64,000 nt of DNA from Ligula intestinalis (Eukaryota; Platyhelminthes; Cestoda; Diphyllobothriidea; Diphyllobothriidae), in assembly GCA_036362985.1 (NCBI GenBank), contig JAYGXS010000006.1:12674165-12738164 (forward strand). Reading direction: 5' to 3'. The position numbers and the translations under genes are program-made. Each line of letters begins with the position of its first letter. The first letter of the stretch is position 1. The notes beneath the pieces are model-generated. The model did not search any database and had not been told where the DNA came from. It saw only the letters and a list, made by a program, of their open reading frames with translations. Positions 21,399 to 34,659 of the stretch are shown here, in pieces.

Positions 21399-24078
21399 GT
21401 AAGTTGCTTCACTTCTGCCAAGGATGTGTAATTAATGTTCATTGTACGTCGGAGTTCGTGTAAATGGGTAACGCAAGACAATGGTGGACGAGCGATGAGT
21501 CCTACCAGAGCTATCGATCGTTCAGCTATTGGCGCACAGGTCATTAGCATTAGGAGCCCTCGAGCACACCATTCACCTTTTTGGACCGCTTCTACAATGC
21601 TGACGGAAGTTGTTTTACAACCCAGAAGGGAATTATGTCAAACAGAAAGCCTGAGAAACAGCAATGAAGATCCTACATTTGTCCACACGATGACGCTGTA
21701 AACTGAAACTGCTTATGACGGTTGTTTAGCCGGGCAATTTTCCCTTCTAATATCTGTCCATGCATCATGCCTTGTGTGAGTCCCCAAGGAAGAACACGAC
21801 AAAGAGAGCGCAACAGCAGAAGTCTTTGAGCGTTATTAGTACAACATATTTAGGGTAACAAACCAGTGTAAGCTAGGTCCATCGAGCCAATCAGGCTCTG
21901 TCTTGGCATGGGTAGCAGTACGATTGGCTTGTGACTCAACGACTGACTGTAGCTTAAATTTTGAATTATTGATCGATTAACTGTCAGTCGGCGTTCGCCG
22001 CGTGTAGGCCGATCGGTAGCCTGCTGTAAGCTCGGCTTGCTGTATGCATCTAGCTGCCTGCTAGCTGGCTTCCTCTAACGGGTTGGACGGGCAATTCTCC
22101 CTGCTTATATCTGTCCATGCATCTTTTTCACGATTTGGGTAATCTAAACTCGACAGTTTGACTAAACGGCGTTTGCCACACTTGCACATTGGGCTCCTTT
22201 TACTTTACTTAAATCAGGTGAAGCAGTGTGTGAACAAGCCGGTTAGTTTTCTTTTAAAGAGAAATTTTCGATTTTAGAAGGTCGTTTGAAAGTTTTTATG
22301 ATTTCATGCTCAAAAAAGCAGTAATAACGTACACAGGCAATCCTTAATTCAAACGTTCCGAACTGCAGGCACGTTTGCGAAAGCACCCCACAATAACTGA
22401 CTGTATTAAACTTTAAGCACAGAGTAAGATACTTTTGGTATGGTTTATTTCCGTTAATGCGTAATATAGAAATTGAGCGTGCAGTCTTAGTAATTTCTTC
22501 GCACTGATATGATGGTTCTGTTGTGCATTTATAATGATAGAACGGAAATTAAAAGAGCATATAGTAAACATGACTCCAATATAGAAAAGAGCAAGTTCTT
22601 TCGTTTGCAGCAGAAAATCGCCCTCAGGGCAGGAAAAAGCCTATCAAACGTTTCATTGTTTACCTTGGGAACGTCGAAGTGCTTGTCAGGTTTTATTCAT
22701 CACCTCTTCGATAATTTTTATGTCTTTAGTCATTTCAAACGACTTCAGCATGTTATTTCTGCTTTCTTACAGCTAAGCAAACAGGTGTTCATTATTAATT
22801 GGGTATGTAGTCGACCAACATACCTGGGTCAGATTCCGAGTGGCATGTTTCCTAAATTTAGGAGCAATTCAGGAGCTAGCAATTTCACTGTAAGTGTTCT
22901 ACCCGTCTACTTGAACTGAACGGCCTACCATCACATGTCGATGCCTCTTACTTGCTTCCTATTTGATGGACACAACCATGCTCGTGTGCACATACTACGG
23001 TCTAAGTGACCGAGTCCATTGCACCGACCTTGTACCTCCGTAAGCGCTGCTATCAGAAAACTGGTTAGTTTTTGTTTGTATATCACCTGGGCGCCCATTA
23101 CTGGTTAGAATTAGGACTGCGCTGAAAACATCAGATTTACCATCGATGACAACCGCCGTCCGCTCCATTGTGAAATTTTGGCCAACTCTGATCGGGAGTA
23201 TTCAAACGTTTTGTCTCCCGTGGCCCTGGGGTAAGTGCTTTGGTTGCCCGGCTATGGCGTCATCCTGGGGATGTTGCTGGGCTGTATTCCGAAGTCTTGT
23301 TAGGTCTGCTGTCGGTATTTTTGCAGCCCGTACTCGTTCTTCGACTTCTGCGCCCCCCTCCCTCCGATCGGTGGTCACATCACGGTCCACTTCGCCCGGC
23401 GAACGCAATATAAAAACATATCACTGTCAGTAGGTAAACGGCATCTACGAACGACCAGTACACTTTCCAACGCCTACGTGTTTACTGCGGTCTAAAGTCC
23501 TCGCGACCGGCATGTCTCAATTGCAAGCTAAAATAACCAGACATTTGACCTCGGGATAATTGCTGATCAGGAATCTGAGTCACCTGAGAAAACAGTGCAC
23601 GGCATCTAAATTTTCATGTAAACGGCGTTTGGTGATAAAATGATCCGCATTAGACTTTTACATACGTTGATCTGGGTACAACTGGACGGTAAGTAGCCAT
23701 CCTGGTGTTATACTGTTATTTCTTCAGGTCAAACGGAAGGTCTTACTTCTGACGGTTGAGGTACGTCCACTTTCCTGGTAATATAGCATTCCTGAGGCTG
23801 AACTCATAGATGCTTCTAATTAAATTACGTATTTCTCGGCGTCCTTTCATCCTCAGAATTCGACTGTCAGTGGTGGATTACCCTACAAACAGAAACCAAA
23901 CGGAGATGAATTTCACGGCTCATTCCTTCTTATCAATGTATTCTTTGGATCACTACAAACTGTTGTCCGCACAGAAAACTTTCGTTTTCAGTGTTCATCA
24001 TTACTGAAATTATTACAGTAGTGTTTATTTCTAAAAATTAGACGTTCAGCAGTCCTCGTTTTTGTATACCTTGTCTAG
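21399..24078 (+). other. Gene 1 intron 5
   Basis: There is no recognised repeat or exon. A GC-rich patch at 23.2-23.4 kb has open frames on both strands but no family resemblance. It ends at the acceptor tataccttgtctag. Confidence 0.4.
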
Positions 24079-24207
24079 GATTGCGATAAGTCGCCGATCG
24101 AAGCGTCTCTGGCAACCTCTCCCCAATCTATGACAACATTCACCAAGCGAAATCGACGACGACATCGGTCAGCCCGCCGCAATCGCAATAAGAATCGAAA
24201 AAACTAG
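24079..24207 (+). CDS. Gene 1 terminal exon, basic C-terminus and stop
   Basis: After the acceptor ccttgtctag the frame reads DCDKSPIEASLATSPQ and then a strongly basic end (KRNRRRHRSARRNRNKNRKN) followed by TAG at 24205-24207. The phase-0 entry matches exon e. The Arg/Lys/Asn-rich tail could act as a nuclear or nucleolar localisation signal or bind acidic partners or membranes. This is inference from composition only. No canonical AATAAA is obvious in the next kilobase. Confidence 0.65.
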   Translation, partial: DCDKSPIEASLATSPQSMTTFTKRNRRRHRSARRNRNKNRKN

Positions 24208-26319
24208 CTTCGTTCATTATCTTCAGGGTGCTGGTCACTGCCTCCCCCCTCTATCTCCCTGAGGTGATAGTGTCACCTACGGACAGACAAAAAGAACGCG
24301 GAATCTATCTTTCCTCCAGTTTTTTCACTACCCTTTTCCTCCCTCAGGGAGACCTGAAGCTGCTACCGCCTCTTGCACTTTTTCCCCCGTCCTTTCGTCC
24401 GGTAGACCATTGTTTATACGATTTTCTAAAGCTTTCTACAACAACGCTTCTAAAACCACCACCTTTGCGCGGTTGAGAGTCTGTGTGGTTAATCTTTCAT
24501 TTTCTCTAATTCATTTTTGGTTTGGAAAACGGCCTTTAACAATCAAAATACTGATGAACACACTTTCATAGTCCTGCTTGTTTTTTTTAAATTGTGGTGA
24601 CCGCAAACTATTGTGGTAATGTCTTTGTATCGTGGAGTGGACCGTCCTTTTGATATAAGGTAGATGGGTTTTCCTTGTTTAAAAGTTGGCCAGCCTTTCA
24701 AATGATCCAGAGGAGACTGCGCGCTCTTTCACGATTCGTTGTCCCTAGACCGCATTTCGGGCGGTCAAGCGACGACACGTGCACGTGAGAGGTAAATTAA
24801 GTCTTTGAAGTCACTAGTGGAGGCATGCCGGACTTGGTGACGACGGTGTTTATGGACTACTAAATTAGATTGGCAGGTTGTTTATACGGAATCGCAGTGA
24901 TGATGTCAGGATCATAGTTGCAGAGGTGCTGAGTGACGTCAGGAGTTTGGGTAGCACCCAATGCTTGGGACATCCACTTCAACACACTAGAAACCAAGTG
25001 ACTGACACAGCCCTCCGACTTCCTTTTCCCAACAAAACCGCCGTTTACACCGACTTTTCAACTTCGTTCAGGGATAATTTCGCTGATGGTGCGGGTTCCG
25101 TGCATCCTCCAGTGTACCCTTTGAAGTGTATTGACAGCGCGCAGCTCTAATTTAGGACAAACGGAACAACGCCCGTAGTATTTTTACAAAACAAAAAACT
25201 TCCTGGAGACCTGAAGCTGGAGAGGTCGTTATAGACAACAAGGACCGTACACTAAAAGTTTATCTTATACACAGGACTTTACAAAAGTAAGCGCCAGGGT
25301 CCAACGTGTTGTGCACGATCCATAAATTCAGTTCAAGCATCTCTACAATAATATTAAACAAGGCCAGCCTCATCGCTCATCACACCGTGCTTTATTGGGA
25401 AGACGGGAATGTGGAGATTAATGGATACACCGAGGACGCAGCATATACACTCAGGGCTGCACCGTGGCAATTCCGCCACGCCGATGGCGCCAAGCGATGC
25501 GCAGAGGCATGAGGCCGTCGGAGAGGAAGAGGGACGAATGCCGGGGATCAAATTTAGCCTGATGTGAGAGTGCGTGGAGGAGACGGCCAACAGGAACGAG
25601 GGGAAGAAGCAGCAGGGAAACAACAGAAGCAGGTACAGCAGGGCGCCCCGCCTTGGGCTCCTTTTCAAGCAGTCCATTGGCGCACCTTGAGGCCTTCGTG
25701 GCATGCACGTGCGCCAGAGAGGCCAGCTCGTAACAAATGTCATGCAGGGTCTGCTCCGACTGCGCCAGTTCTGGGGTGGTTGCGCTTCGACCGGAACAGA
25801 GGCGCAATAGAGTTTCGGCTGCAATACCATGCTGAGTGCAAGAAAAGTGCAGGGGGCGGGATGATATAAGAAAGGTTAGCAGAAAAGGCAGAAAAAAGTA
25901 ACACAAAAGGAGGACCGATCAAATGGAAGCAATGACTGTTTAAACCGAGGACGGAGGAGTTTTGTTGTAGACTATTTAACAGGGCTGAAGTATGTCGAGA
26001 GACTTTTGCGATATCTGGAAACGGCCGCTATCTACGCGGGTGACAGCACACAGCGGCTACAGGTCATACTGTCAAAGGCCAATAGTCGCCCGTTATGAGG
26101 ATTCGGTGATGTTTTAAAGGACTGCAAACGATCAGGTGCTATGTTGGTGGAGTTTGTCAGCCTTAACAGCGGAAGCCTTTGCCCACAGACTGGATATGGC
26201 TGGATGCCCCGACTGTGTCATAGACGGTCTGTCTTCGAGGTCATATAGGTAATCTAACGTAGATGGGATCCAAGCCACCCATTGTATTAAGTTCTAGTAC
26301 GTTTGAGGGCAGCAGGTTG
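24208..26319. other. Intergenic region
   Basis: It is mostly featureless. At 25.44-25.92 kb a GC-rich segment has long antisense frames without recognisable domains, probably an unclassified repeat. No promoter could be assigned. Confidence 0.35.
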
Positions 26320-27510
26320 TGTAAGTAGACATTATGAGGGCTGCGTCCTTTCGCCTATTCTGTTTAACTACGTCATTGACTGGATTCTCGGCAAAGCCCT
26401 ACATGAAGAGGACGGTGTTGAACTTGCACCCGGACGCCGACTAACTAATCTTGACTACACCGATGATATTGCGCTGTTAGCCTCAAACTTTGATGGTCTA
26501 CATTCAGAAGTGTCGCGGTTAAATGAGATCGCTATGTCGGTAGGCATGTCCATAAATTCCGGAAAGACGAAGCTGTTCTCGAGCTGCATCTCTGACCAGG
26601 AGAAGGCACCCCTGGAGATTAATGGCCATAAACTTGAAGTAGACAGCTTTAAATACCTCGGGGCGAGGCTGCTACCGAATGGGCAGAACAAGAACAACAT
26701 TGTCTCCCGTATCAATGCTGCTCGCTGGGTTTTCTCAAACCTTCAAAAGCGCCTATGGATCCGAAGTGACATCTCCATCGCCACGAAGATTCGTGTATAC
26801 CGTGCACCCATCCGGTCAGTCCTCTATAAGTGTGAATGCTGGGCTGTGCGCGCTGAAGATGAGCGGAGACTGGAGGTCTTCGATAACCGGTGTCTGAGGA
26901 CGATCCTGCGAGTTAAGTATAGCGACCTCATCTCAAATGAGACAGTCCGCATCCGCTGCGATCGTATCACGAGGATATCTCAGGCCATTCAAGGAAGGCG
27001 ATTGAGGTGGTTTGGACAAGTTCCCCGTCGTCCGCCCCACGAGGTTGGCTATGCTGCCCTCGATCTACCGCCGCAGCCCACCTGGAAACGTCGAAGAGGA
27101 GGACAACTGAAGACTTGGCTCGACACCGTACGTCAAGACATGGAAGCAGTTCTTGGACCTTCTTTATTCGGTCTCCCTCGCTGGAGAAGAGACCGGGCGG
27201 CGCTTTCCAGATCCGCTGCCGCCAATCGCCACGCATGGAGAGGTACCGTTCGTGACATCATTGAGGCCGGCTAGATCAGGCATGATCACAGCCATAAGAG
27301 GTACAAGTAGTAAGAGCCCGGGGTCCTGACGAAGTCAAGCAGACCGGGGACGGGGGAGGGTGTAAGTGGCTTGCACGGTCAGAGCCGCCCCTAGGCGTAT
27401 CACCACACATGGCTGGGTACCACGAAGTCTGCCAGTCGGACTCAGCGGTCCGAGTTATCCCGTCAGCCGGCAACCAAAAAACACTAGAATGCGATGACAT
27501 TTAGGAAGCA
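26320..27510 (+). mobile_element. 5'-truncated RTE-like LINE with a long open frame
   Basis: Homology begins at the RT motif-B region (EGCVLSPILFNYVIDWIL). It continues through the palm motif C (LDYTDDIALLAS), SGKTK (motif D), SFKYLGARL (motif E) and a C-terminal region rich in R/W (GRRLRWFGQVPRRPPHE), and stops at TAG 27272-27274. About 315 codons are open without a stop, which suggests a fairly recent insertion, but the endonuclease and the RT N-terminus are missing. The 3' UTR up to about 27510 has AGTTATCCCGTCAGCCGG, shared with repeat family D. The catalytic Asp pair is intact (YTDD). Confidence 0.85.
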
Positions 27511-30500
27511 ATTTCGGTTTAAACAAACTGCACCTACGTCAAGTCCACAACTACGTTCCATTAGTTCGTTAAAACTCCCCTCCCTCCCTTCAGAGATTCC
27601 AAATTTACGCAAAATAACCAGGCTAGGGGAAAAATCCCACGCAGATTGCTTTTAAGTCCGGGTTTATTGATATTCTGGTTTGCTGTTGTGTAGAAGAAAA
27701 GCCAAGCAAAAGGTTGAAAGTAGAAATTCAAAATTCGGGGGCATTTTGTATCACGTGGGGTAGAATCAAGAAACATAGGCAGATAGGGAAGGGAAGTATT
27801 ACCTTGACAAGCAATTCCGTCGGTATGTTTATGGCTGAATGGTGTTGGGCCAGAGGAACCACGCTGCGAATGTGCGTCAAAATACCCTGCGCCTTACCCA
27901 GGTGCGAGAGAGCATGATCCAGTTCAACCGACATAATGCCTTGAAAAGACATAAGTACCACTCATGATGCTCGAATATCCCTTGTTCCAAAAAACTCACA
28001 TTAGTAATATCGTTTGGGAAAAGGGCCATAAGTACAATATTTAGCGTCAATAATAACCTCAGCGATTAGTGGTACAGCCATGGTCAATGTTGAAATATCG
28101 GCAGGTACTTTGCGCTTAATACCGTCATGCCAATCAAGCTAGGAATTGGGCAGTGCTGGCATAAGAAATCAGCGGGATGGAGCGTCATTAAAGGTTATGC
28201 CATGGTGAAGTAGTAAGCAGAAGAAATTTTTGGAAAATCAGGTCTCATGGGAACAGCCATATCTGGCTTCTATTTTGGCGTTAGCTGTTCAGTTCAATTT
28301 GAAAGTTTGTCTCACAGGATTTCACCTAATCGTTAAATACTACATTAAAACCATCTTATATGGCGTTTTATGAAGATGCGTCCGGGAAGAACTGCTACGA
28401 AAATATCCAGAAAATAGCATAAAAAGCAAAACGGCGCAATCTTCAGCAATTAATGGAAGGGCAGACACACCGAAAGATTCTGCCAACATGTAGTGGATCG
28501 GAGCATTTGTCGTTTCTGCATAGCGTTCAAGTTCCAGACAAGTTGCAAAGGGAACTCCATCGGCACGATTTGCCTAAAAAGAAGGTAAAGGAGTTACCGG
28601 ACTAGGGAAGAGGATCGTACTCTGGCCTCCACGAGCATTGAAAGCCATCGGGGGGAGAACCTGAACCGTTGCATAGCCTGTTAGGAGACGATGGTCATGA
28701 GGCGAACTGCCGAAAGTTTACTGACCCAGATTAGTTCCCGCTCTATGGGGGATCGAAAAACGCTTGTCGAGGAAGAATCCTTGGAGATTGCTTCGATCGC
28801 ATCCAACCAATAACGGAAACGAATATTGGCAATTTCGCGGGTGCGAGCTCTGTCAGTCACCTGGACATCACAATGAAAAGGGGACGAAACGGGATTTAAG
28901 ATAACCGCATTCATAAAATTACGACACAATTTAATTTTAGCTGACGTATCACAACAGATATGACAATACTGCTATCAGTACGCATGTGCAAATACTACGG
29001 AGAACTGGAATCATTGAGCAACAAGGTGGTAGCGTAAGAAAAATTTATCGCAAAAAAGTTCAATGAGGGATGATTACCTGAGCTATTTCAGCGTTAAATG
29101 CTCGGAGAAAACAGGCAAAACGCCTGTGACTGGGTGGCAAGTGAATGGCGCAGATATAGTTGTAATAATCAGCTTCCCTGTACATAACAAGGTATTCGGG
29201 TTAGGGAAGGCTTACTTTGCCAATTCCATACAGTAATTTTCATCACTAGACAGGGCTCTCTGGGCTCTCACGAGTAAACCACACCGAGACAGTCGTAGAA
29301 ATATCGAGCACACGAGCATGGCACCTGAAAAACAAAAAGTCCACTATGACATTCTAAATCATTACGGAGGCACGAGCTCAAAGTCCAATAGATCGCTTAA
29401 ATTACTAGGGGGGTGTTTTCACTTATACTCGACTCTTTGCAATAAGTCAAACATGCATACGTTATATAAAGATCGCAATTAAATGGTCATGTTCATCTAC
29501 ATTCACTTATCGTCAACGCCTTTGGGGCGAAAGAACACGACTGCAGTCTTTCTATTAAGTCTCGCATCGTGAAGATGGTGTTCTTCAGCAGTCGGCAAAT
29601 TAGTAATATCACCCATAAATATGAAGTTCCCACACAAAGAAGTGCGGCTTCTGAAAAAATATAACACGATGACGGAAAATATATGGCGTCCAGAAAGGGG
29701 CACGAAGTTCGGCCAAAGTCAGATAAAATATTGTAATTTATCCGAAACCAACAGCTGCTTAGGTTCCAAGAATGCTACAGCATAACATCTAAGATTCATT
29801 AAGTGAGTAACAGAATGCAATTTCAGCCCAACAGGCTCTGTGAATTCTGCTCCCTTCGCACTTGTGGAGTAAATTGACTTGTGTTAGCCTTTGAATTATC
29901 CTATAACCTTTAAATAATAGACAGCAAATCACAAAAACGTTTCCCAAAACCTAATATCCGAGAACGTTCGGGCCTGGTACACCAAAGTAGGACGAATTAC
30001 TAAATTAGTCTTCCCAACGTCGGGGACAGAACGGAACGCAGTTTAAATGTACCAGGCGTCGTCATGCCAGAGTAAAAACTAGACGTAAGTCTGAATGGAA
30101 ACAATTTTAGAAAGGAAATGACGAGAGACCATTTGCAGACCAACGTTCGAACAGTCAATCTGGTAGGAATTCCATACACAAAAACAATTTTACTGACCAG
30201 CGTGGAAAGGTCTACCTCTCAGAATTCGAATTCTTCGATGGAAGTGAAGATAAATATCAGTTACAAATAGCTTTTTAGTACCTTAGTTGTATTTAAAATA
30301 CTGCGCTAGGCGTGATCTGCAATCAACTATCAAATATAAAAGATCAACAATACACTAGCTATCCATACTCTCGTAAAATGACTAAATTGCTAGGTGTCAC
30401 AAGTTAAGCCACTCGTTTGATGCAGAATTCAAATACTGTCAGTGGTATTTCATGTTTAACTAGTTCTCCTCCATGTTCTACGCATTGTTTTTATATTTTA

Positions 30501-30839
30501 AATGCTCTTCTTTGGCTACCAAGTTGTGGACGCACTCTTTCGCCTGATTATGTTCGAACAATACTTATGCTTTTTAACAATGCAAAGCCCTGGGGGTGAG
30601 GCGCATAAGACAATGGCCAGGTTTGAAGGTGGACGCTCAGAAAAGAGCTCTATAAACCAGAAAAAAATATGGCCGACGGGGATTTACAAAACACAATGCA
30701 ACGATATACTTTTCTTTGTACATAAAACGGACTTTTCGTAGTTATCCAAAGTTCAGCTAGACTATTATGTGAAGAAGACTAGTTAGACTATTATAGTACA
30801 GCCTGTTGGTGAATCCATATGTTACACCGCTCTATATAT

Positions 30840-30855
30840 AGCTGTTATAACAGCT
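30840..30855. repeat. Perfect 16-bp palindrome
   Basis: AGCTGTTATAACAGCT is exactly self-complementary and lies in an AT-rich stretch. Confidence 0.6.
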
Positions 30856-30991
30856 CTTATAAATGGTATATACCTTATAAGTGTAAACATTTGACGAAAA
30901 GAACAGTCCTGATGTCCGACCACATAAATGGCCTCAGAAACGAGCATAATTTAGCAGATTTATGCTATTTTTCAGCTAATTCGCGGAAAAA

Positions 30992-31009
30992 TAGCCTCTA
31001 TAGAGGCTA
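30992..31009. repeat. Perfect 18-bp palindrome
   Basis: TAGCCTCTATAGAGGCTA is exactly self-complementary and lies 137 bp from the 16-bp palindrome at 30840. Confidence 0.6.
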
Positions 31010-33109
31010 GTAGATATATATCTTCTAAAATTTGCTCGAGACTACTCTGACTCCATATAAAGAGGGTGGCGATCCACAATATCAATTAAACCGACACAAT
31101 ACAGTCAAATATATGGAGAGAAGTCTTTACCTATATGGTCTGTTAAGTATTTTTATAAAACTTCTCCCATGGACAGGTTATAACTTGGCTCGGCTCGTTT
31201 CAAGAGTCGCGCGCTTTAAGTCCAGGGTCCCAACCTTGTGCTTGTTTTAATCTCTCGTACATCTTTTCACGTTTTTGCTTTAAAAGTCACCCTGGACGAA
31301 AGGGAACTTGCTATGAATATGGAGCAATTTCATTTTTCATCATTACCAAAGCCTGGAAACCTGGCGGAATTACAATATCTGCTTTCATTCACCAACTGAC
31401 GGCCGAGTTACAGTATCACCAATATTTTCATTGCACGACGGCGTGGCTATGGCGTGTTATTCAATGCAATCGAGTCGTTAGGCCACTATATTGTTTAAAG
31501 AAATTGATATTACTCTGGTCTCGTTCGGGTTTGTAGTCACGAGTACGACCTTCGAGACTGTCGGCTATCGTAGTACGTGTATCGCATTACAACACCCCTC
31601 CTTCCGCAACTGTCAACTGTGGCGACGCCCAAAAATGAAGTGAACGAAAATATAAAAATGTTTATTAATTTGATGCAAGTAAATATGATTAAGAGATATT
31701 TGTACAAAAATCCAGTCATCGGTCAGGGAAAATTTTTACAGTTTCTGAATCCAAAGAGAGTGATAACGCGCGCCGCTTTTTGATTCCTGAACATTATCAG
31801 AAATGTCATAATATGGTACATGGAATGGTGTCATTTGTAAATACGTTTCCTGTAATACTGAAAGCTAATTTTCTCCTACTCGTCTACTTCACATTGCCTA
31901 CTCCTAGTGATCCCCTTTTCAAAATGTCGGTTTCGTTAACCACCTACTCATTGAATGTACGACTTAGGTTGCACACTTTCCAAAGCATTACTCCGTCATG
32001 GAATTTTCCTACGACAAAGCTGCTAGGGTGGTGGCTGCGGTTTGGTTTTACAACGTTGTTAGTATACTGCGGAACAAGAAACACAGACACTGGGCTAGGT
32101 TTTGGAGGGCGCTGAAAAGGGAGCGGACGCTGTAAAGGGTACAAGGTGGTGTGCAAAAACGGAGATGACTGAAAACATCTCTAGATCCAAGACGCATTAA
32201 TTAGGCATGGGCAAAAGAATCAGCTATATATCCTGTATGGTTTATATGGTATATGCCGTTAATTCTCTTTTTTATTCGTGTACGAAGACTAACGTCTGAC
32301 TCTGAGGATGATGACTATCCGCAGCACAGACCGACGCAGCAGTCCGGTACGTTTTCGTTAAGGCGTCGCTGCAACTACCGCTAAGGGGGTTCGATACACT
32401 GCGCGTACTACGATAACCGACAGCCTCAAAGACTGCACTCGCTTTTATGAAACCGAACGAAAAGCCCTATCGAACATTTTAAGGATCCCGTGGCCAAAAG
32501 GCACCATCATAATGTCTACCACGTCATAGATCCACCAGAGTGCCACGCCTGGCAAGGCATGACCAGACATGGCTGGGGCTGAAGAGATAAACCCTATTGG
32601 TTGGATTTCATCCTGATTAGCCACCATGAAGCCTAGTTCCACGTCTGCAATACCAAAACGTGCATCTGAGGTTGAGGTAATGTAAGCCTACGTCCTTCCA
32701 GATCAACAGAAATTCCAATTCAACTTGAACCTTCCGCCATTTACCATAGCCCTGATTCGAGTGAAATCGTGTTAACGCCAATTCGTTTCCATCCCAAGCT
32801 AACCAAGCCAACTACGTCTGTTATGGCTGTAAAATCAGGTTAACCTAAGAATATCCTAACCGGACGTGGAACTCTCGGTGGCTCACGCACGACTCTACGG
32901 GGAAATTTGCCAAGAAAATTTGCTTGGTGCTTGGATATAGGAAGTGGTTGTTTCGTTCCAACACAAGGTTAAGCCTCATATATTTTTACTGCAGATCATC
33001 CCAGTTAGTTGTTTGAGATAATTCCTAATTAAATTGCCTTTCTAGATAATTAATGCGCAAGTCTTGTAGCAGTTCGGACAGTAAACATTTTTATAAATAA
33101 GCTAGAAAT

Positions 33110-34249
33110 TAAGTTAGACAGTTCCAATTTTGTTACAAGCAAATCGACCTGTCTACATAATCGATGCAGGAACCCTTTGTCTCGACGCATGACCTGCCGA
33201 CTCCAAGCATTAGCTGTATTCTTTTTATCAGTACTACGGTGTTCTCAGTGATTAAATTGGTTCCAGCAGCGCTGAGAAGAGGAGCCGTACCTTTTACTAT
33301 GGGACTATATACAGCCTTAATCAGCCAAAATAAGATTTTTCAGTCATTTCGGCAGTGTAGCTTGGACTTCCTCGGCCTTTCAGGCCGTCCAGACATCATG
33401 CATTTCCCGCAGACTCTGTCGTACAAGACGGTGACTTCGGTAGAAGGCTGTTCATGTGGCATTGGTAGGTTGATGAGCATACGCTTTGTGCAGGCGGTTC
33501 TTCTCGACCAGCAGATTGTTAATATCTGCATCATTTCTATTAAAGCCGTCCTGGTGTTTGTGACTTGCGTGAACAAGGACACGTTTGGTGGTGAGTGTCC
33601 CGTAGTTAACTCCGTGTGTTTTCCTGAAGGCATTCTCATCAATGTCTAACATGTTGGCTAAACCTTGAAATAGCTCGCTGTTGAGAGGCAGATGATAAAC
33701 AAACAAATTTATGGAATCCGTCCTTTTTATTTACCTGGGGTACATACCTTGAGATCTCCTGCTTGATTGCAGATTATGAGGCGATAATTGGTCCATTCGT
33801 CGGAATTCGGGATGGCTTTTGTCACCAACGTGTCAGTGTGTCCCACCGACGTACGAGGAAACATTTTTAGGCGATACCATTGCCGGGAAAAAGGTATCGA
33901 TCGAGGACGCCATCTGCCGTCAGGAAAGGAAGACAAAGGTCTTTGTCAGAGTTAGACGGTGCTCTGTGCAATTTCGCAGGGAAGTGGGCCATTGCAATTG
34001 ATGCCATCAAAACCCTGAGTACCTAACACTCCTCACCCAGGCAGTATACCGCTGCCAACGCAAGCGTTGAAGTCACCAAGGACAGTCAACTTGTCCACCT
34101 TCGGTACAGTTTTCAGGACGCTGTCCTGATCTGCGTAGAACTTGTTCATTTTTCATTGGATTTGTTCACCATGGGGATGTTAACGTAAATTATTTCTGCG
34201 AATTATGTAAATCCGAAGGGTCAAACGGACGCTCATCAAGAGGTCGTCT
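33110..34249 (-). mobile_element. RTE-like LINE fragment: endonuclease C-terminus to RT linker, antisense
   Basis: On the minus strand, from 34249 downward, it shows FYADQDSVLKTVPKVDKLTV followed by LGDFNACVG (AP-endonuclease motif). Then come SRQWYRL, GHTDTLVTKAIPNSDEW and TNYRLI (endonuclease C-terminal motifs), and then an LHKAYAHQPTNAT / GTAPLLSADGT-like linker before the RT. Frames are broken by stops and shifts. It is truncated upstream by the 10-N gap and ends before any RT palm. It may be the same family as the 26.3-kb copy, which has only the downstream half, but the two do not overlap, so identity is inferred. Confidence 0.7.
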
Positions 34250-34259
34250 NNNNNNNNNN
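34250..34259. other. Assembly gap (10 N)
   Basis: Ten N characters interrupt the LINE endonuclease coding remnant. LINE similarity is not recognisable on the right side of the gap. Confidence 0.98.
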
Positions 34260-34509
34260 TTTGAGACATAAGCAAAATAAAGCATACGTCTACTCTATTT
34301 TAGTTAGTATTAACTCCTGAAAGAAACCCCTTCCTCCCAGCCCAGAAGAACATCAAAATTTAGAAGTGTTTGCAATCAAAGATAACCTTCACTTTTCGTT
34401 CATATTCATTCAGGCATCCCTCGAGAATTGGCCGAAGTACTGAGTGAGCGGTGTCAATGGTACTTCAAAATTTCACTTTACTTTGTGAAAAATTTGCGGC
34501 CTAATTGAA

Positions 34510-34625
34510 AATCGAGGCCACATAGTAGTAAAAGCTTTTGCGCAGCCAACACTCTACCATTTAGCTACGAGGCCCACCGTGAGCCGTAAATATAATCACG
34601 CTTGGGTCGATTTTACCCGCAAGAA
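34510..34625 (-). repeat. tRNA-like repeat, antisense copy E4
   Basis: The minus strand reads GCGGGTAAAATCGACCCAAG, then CCTCGTAGCTAAATGGTAGAG (A-box-like), in the same order as copies E1-E3. The T arm is lost. Confidence 0.5.
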
Positions 34626-34659
34626 TTATTGCTCTTATGAAATCGACCATTACGGAAAA

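Larger units (their letters stand above)
27511..33109. other. Intergenic region, AT-rich
   Basis: No gene or transposon is recognised. Two short perfect palindromes near 30.84 and 30.99 kb are noted separately. Open frames here are short and unsupported. Confidence 0.35.

Noticed and set aside
23146..23433. ORFs on both strands in a GC-rich patch of intron 5
   Set aside because: No splice-compatible exon fits gene 1 phases, and no family was recognised.
25354..25906. Two overlapping antisense ORFs of about 150 codons
   Set aside because: The segment is GC-rich, with low-complexity Leu/Ser/Pro stretches and no recognisable motif. I treated it as unclassified repeat, although a gene fragment is not excluded.
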